From assembly GCF_018687715.1 (NCBI RefSeq), contig NC_056759.1, positions 29,014,385 through 29,078,384 on the forward strand: a stretch of 64,000 nt of DNA, read 5' to 3'. This stretch comes from Carya illinoinensis. Taxonomy: Eukaryota > Streptophyta > Magnoliopsida > Fagales > Juglandaceae. Within the stretch, counting starts at the first letter, position 1. The number at the start of each line of letters is the position of its first letter. The notes beneath the pieces were generated by a model that saw nothing but the letters and a program-made list of their open reading frames with translations, was not told the origin of the DNA and ran no database searches. The position numbers were made by a program, and so were the translations under genes. Of this stretch, positions 62,705-64,000 are shown piece after piece.

Positions 62705-64000
62705 TGTTAAAAAGTTTAAATTAGTGGTGTTCTAAGAGTATTGGCATTAAATTGACTATTTTAATTTTCAAAATTTAAACAATATGTAACTTTTTAAATT
62801 TTAGCTAACCATTCAAAAGTTAAAATCTATATTGGATTAGCCATCACATTCTCTATAATAATTAAATATTATCATTTTTTATTATTTATATTTCCTTAAT
62901 AAATTTATATTTTATTACTTTTTTATTTTATTTTCCTAATCTTCAATAACCTCTAACAATCATATTCATTTTTATTTTCACAATCCAACAATATATAAAT
63001 AATAATCTCATATATACATAGATGATAAAATCTCATATGTAAATAAAAATTCCATATATACAATCCATAAAAATGCCACATCTATAATGTAATAATCTCA
63101 AAATATAACAAAATAATATAAGAGAAAAAGATGAAATTAATAAATAATTGATATAGACTTGCAATAAGACTTTTCATATTTGAAAAAAAAAAGATAAAAT
63201 TACTGTAGCTCATATTTGGGATGAAAATGGGTTGATTAATTCAATGTGGGCCAACTTTTGATAAAATAAATTAAATTTGAAGATGAAAAGTAATTTAAAG
63301 AAACCAATATAGATGCTCTTATACCAGTATTTGCTAAAAATTAAAATGAGCTGAGGTTGAATTTTGAGAAAACCTATAAAAATCAAGCTTGATTAATTTT
63401 TGCACTACCATTATATCTGAGAAATAAAATATTATGGCATTTAATCATGACTGATATAGTTATGAACAATATTTATATTTTCTTTCTCTATTGGCATTGC
63501 AGGACGTAGTAGTTAGTTTTTGTGAAGAATGTAGTTATTAGGAGGTCTATCTCCTATTAGAGTACTATATTTCCACTTATCTGGGCATGTTCTATGCATG
63601 GTTGTGATATCCCATTTTTACGTGTATTTTATTGAAAGATTATTTAAAATAATTATAATTAGTAGTTCTTTTATTTTAAAGTAAATTTATTTTTTGTTGT
63701 ATTGTTTTATGATTTTTAAGTTGTGAGATTTAAATAATGTATTTTCTTGATATTAATAATTACTTCGCTTTTAAATTACTCTCTAGCTTGAATTATTTAA
63801 CGCTTGGGCTTTAACTATTTTATGTTATTAATATTGAATTGTAGTGTTTTTTATTTATATTTTATTTATTTTATTGTGCTTTTTATTTTAAAATAGTTTA
63901 TTGTTGAATTCTAATATTTATTTTATAAGTCACTGTTTTTAAATTATTTTATTTAATTTTTTATTTTAAAATTCACTTTAATTGGATTTATTTAGTTGTG
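62705..64000. other. AT-rich intergenic DNA to window end
   Basis: No coding frame, repeat or RNA gene recognised. Confidence 0.5.

Overview
The window is nuclear DNA of a flowering plant, probably a woody eudicot. Genes are sparse and have introns, the intergenic DNA is AT-rich, and most recognisable sequence is nested transposable elements. The mobile-element mix would fit a Fagales-type genome such as walnut or pecan, but that is recollection and cannot be proven from one window.

Layout. 1-5221: 3' part of a decayed Ty1-copia element (integrase, reverse transcriptase, RNase H, an antisense coiled-coil ORF, and a 1.35-kb 3' LTR). 5222-6378 and 20001-20480: two halves of an old plus-strand LINE ORF2. 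They are split by a complete 13.6-kb CACTA (En/Spm) DNA transposon at 6379-20000, with matching terminal inverted repeats and an AGA target duplication. The CACTA carries both expected genes, a TNP2-type transposase and a TnpA-like Transposase_24 protein. In each, one in-frame TGA is the only lesion I found. 20481-28918: intergenic DNA with MITEs, a SINE and one intact host gene, a minus-strand S1-group bZIP (bZIP11 type). Its leader carries the conserved sucrose-control uORF. 28919-34464: a Ty3-gypsy chromovirus with two 525-bp LTRs, an AATAT target duplication and a dead pol.

35440-54029: three copies of one segment carrying a group C MAP kinase gene (MPK7-like), all on the minus strand. 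Unit A keeps only the last 40 codons. Unit B is a pseudogene with two frameshifts and catalytic changes. Unit C (51002-53115) encodes an apparently intact 368-residue kinase in two exons. A degenerate minus-strand LINE (38182-43814) sits exactly between the truncated unit A and the left edge of unit B. A SINE with a 19-bp target duplication is in the intron of B but absent from C. 54030-64000: AT-rich sequence with MITE copies, a hAT transposase remnant and a MITE with a 9-bp target duplication.

Only two protein-coding host loci look functional: the bZIP with its uORF, a sugar-responsive transcription factor, and the unit C MAP kinase. No rRNA, tRNA or CRISPR was recognised. The most noteworthy items are the near-intact CACTA, the bZIP uORF cluster, the MPK7 triplication with its LINE-bridged junction, and the antisense ORF in the copia element.
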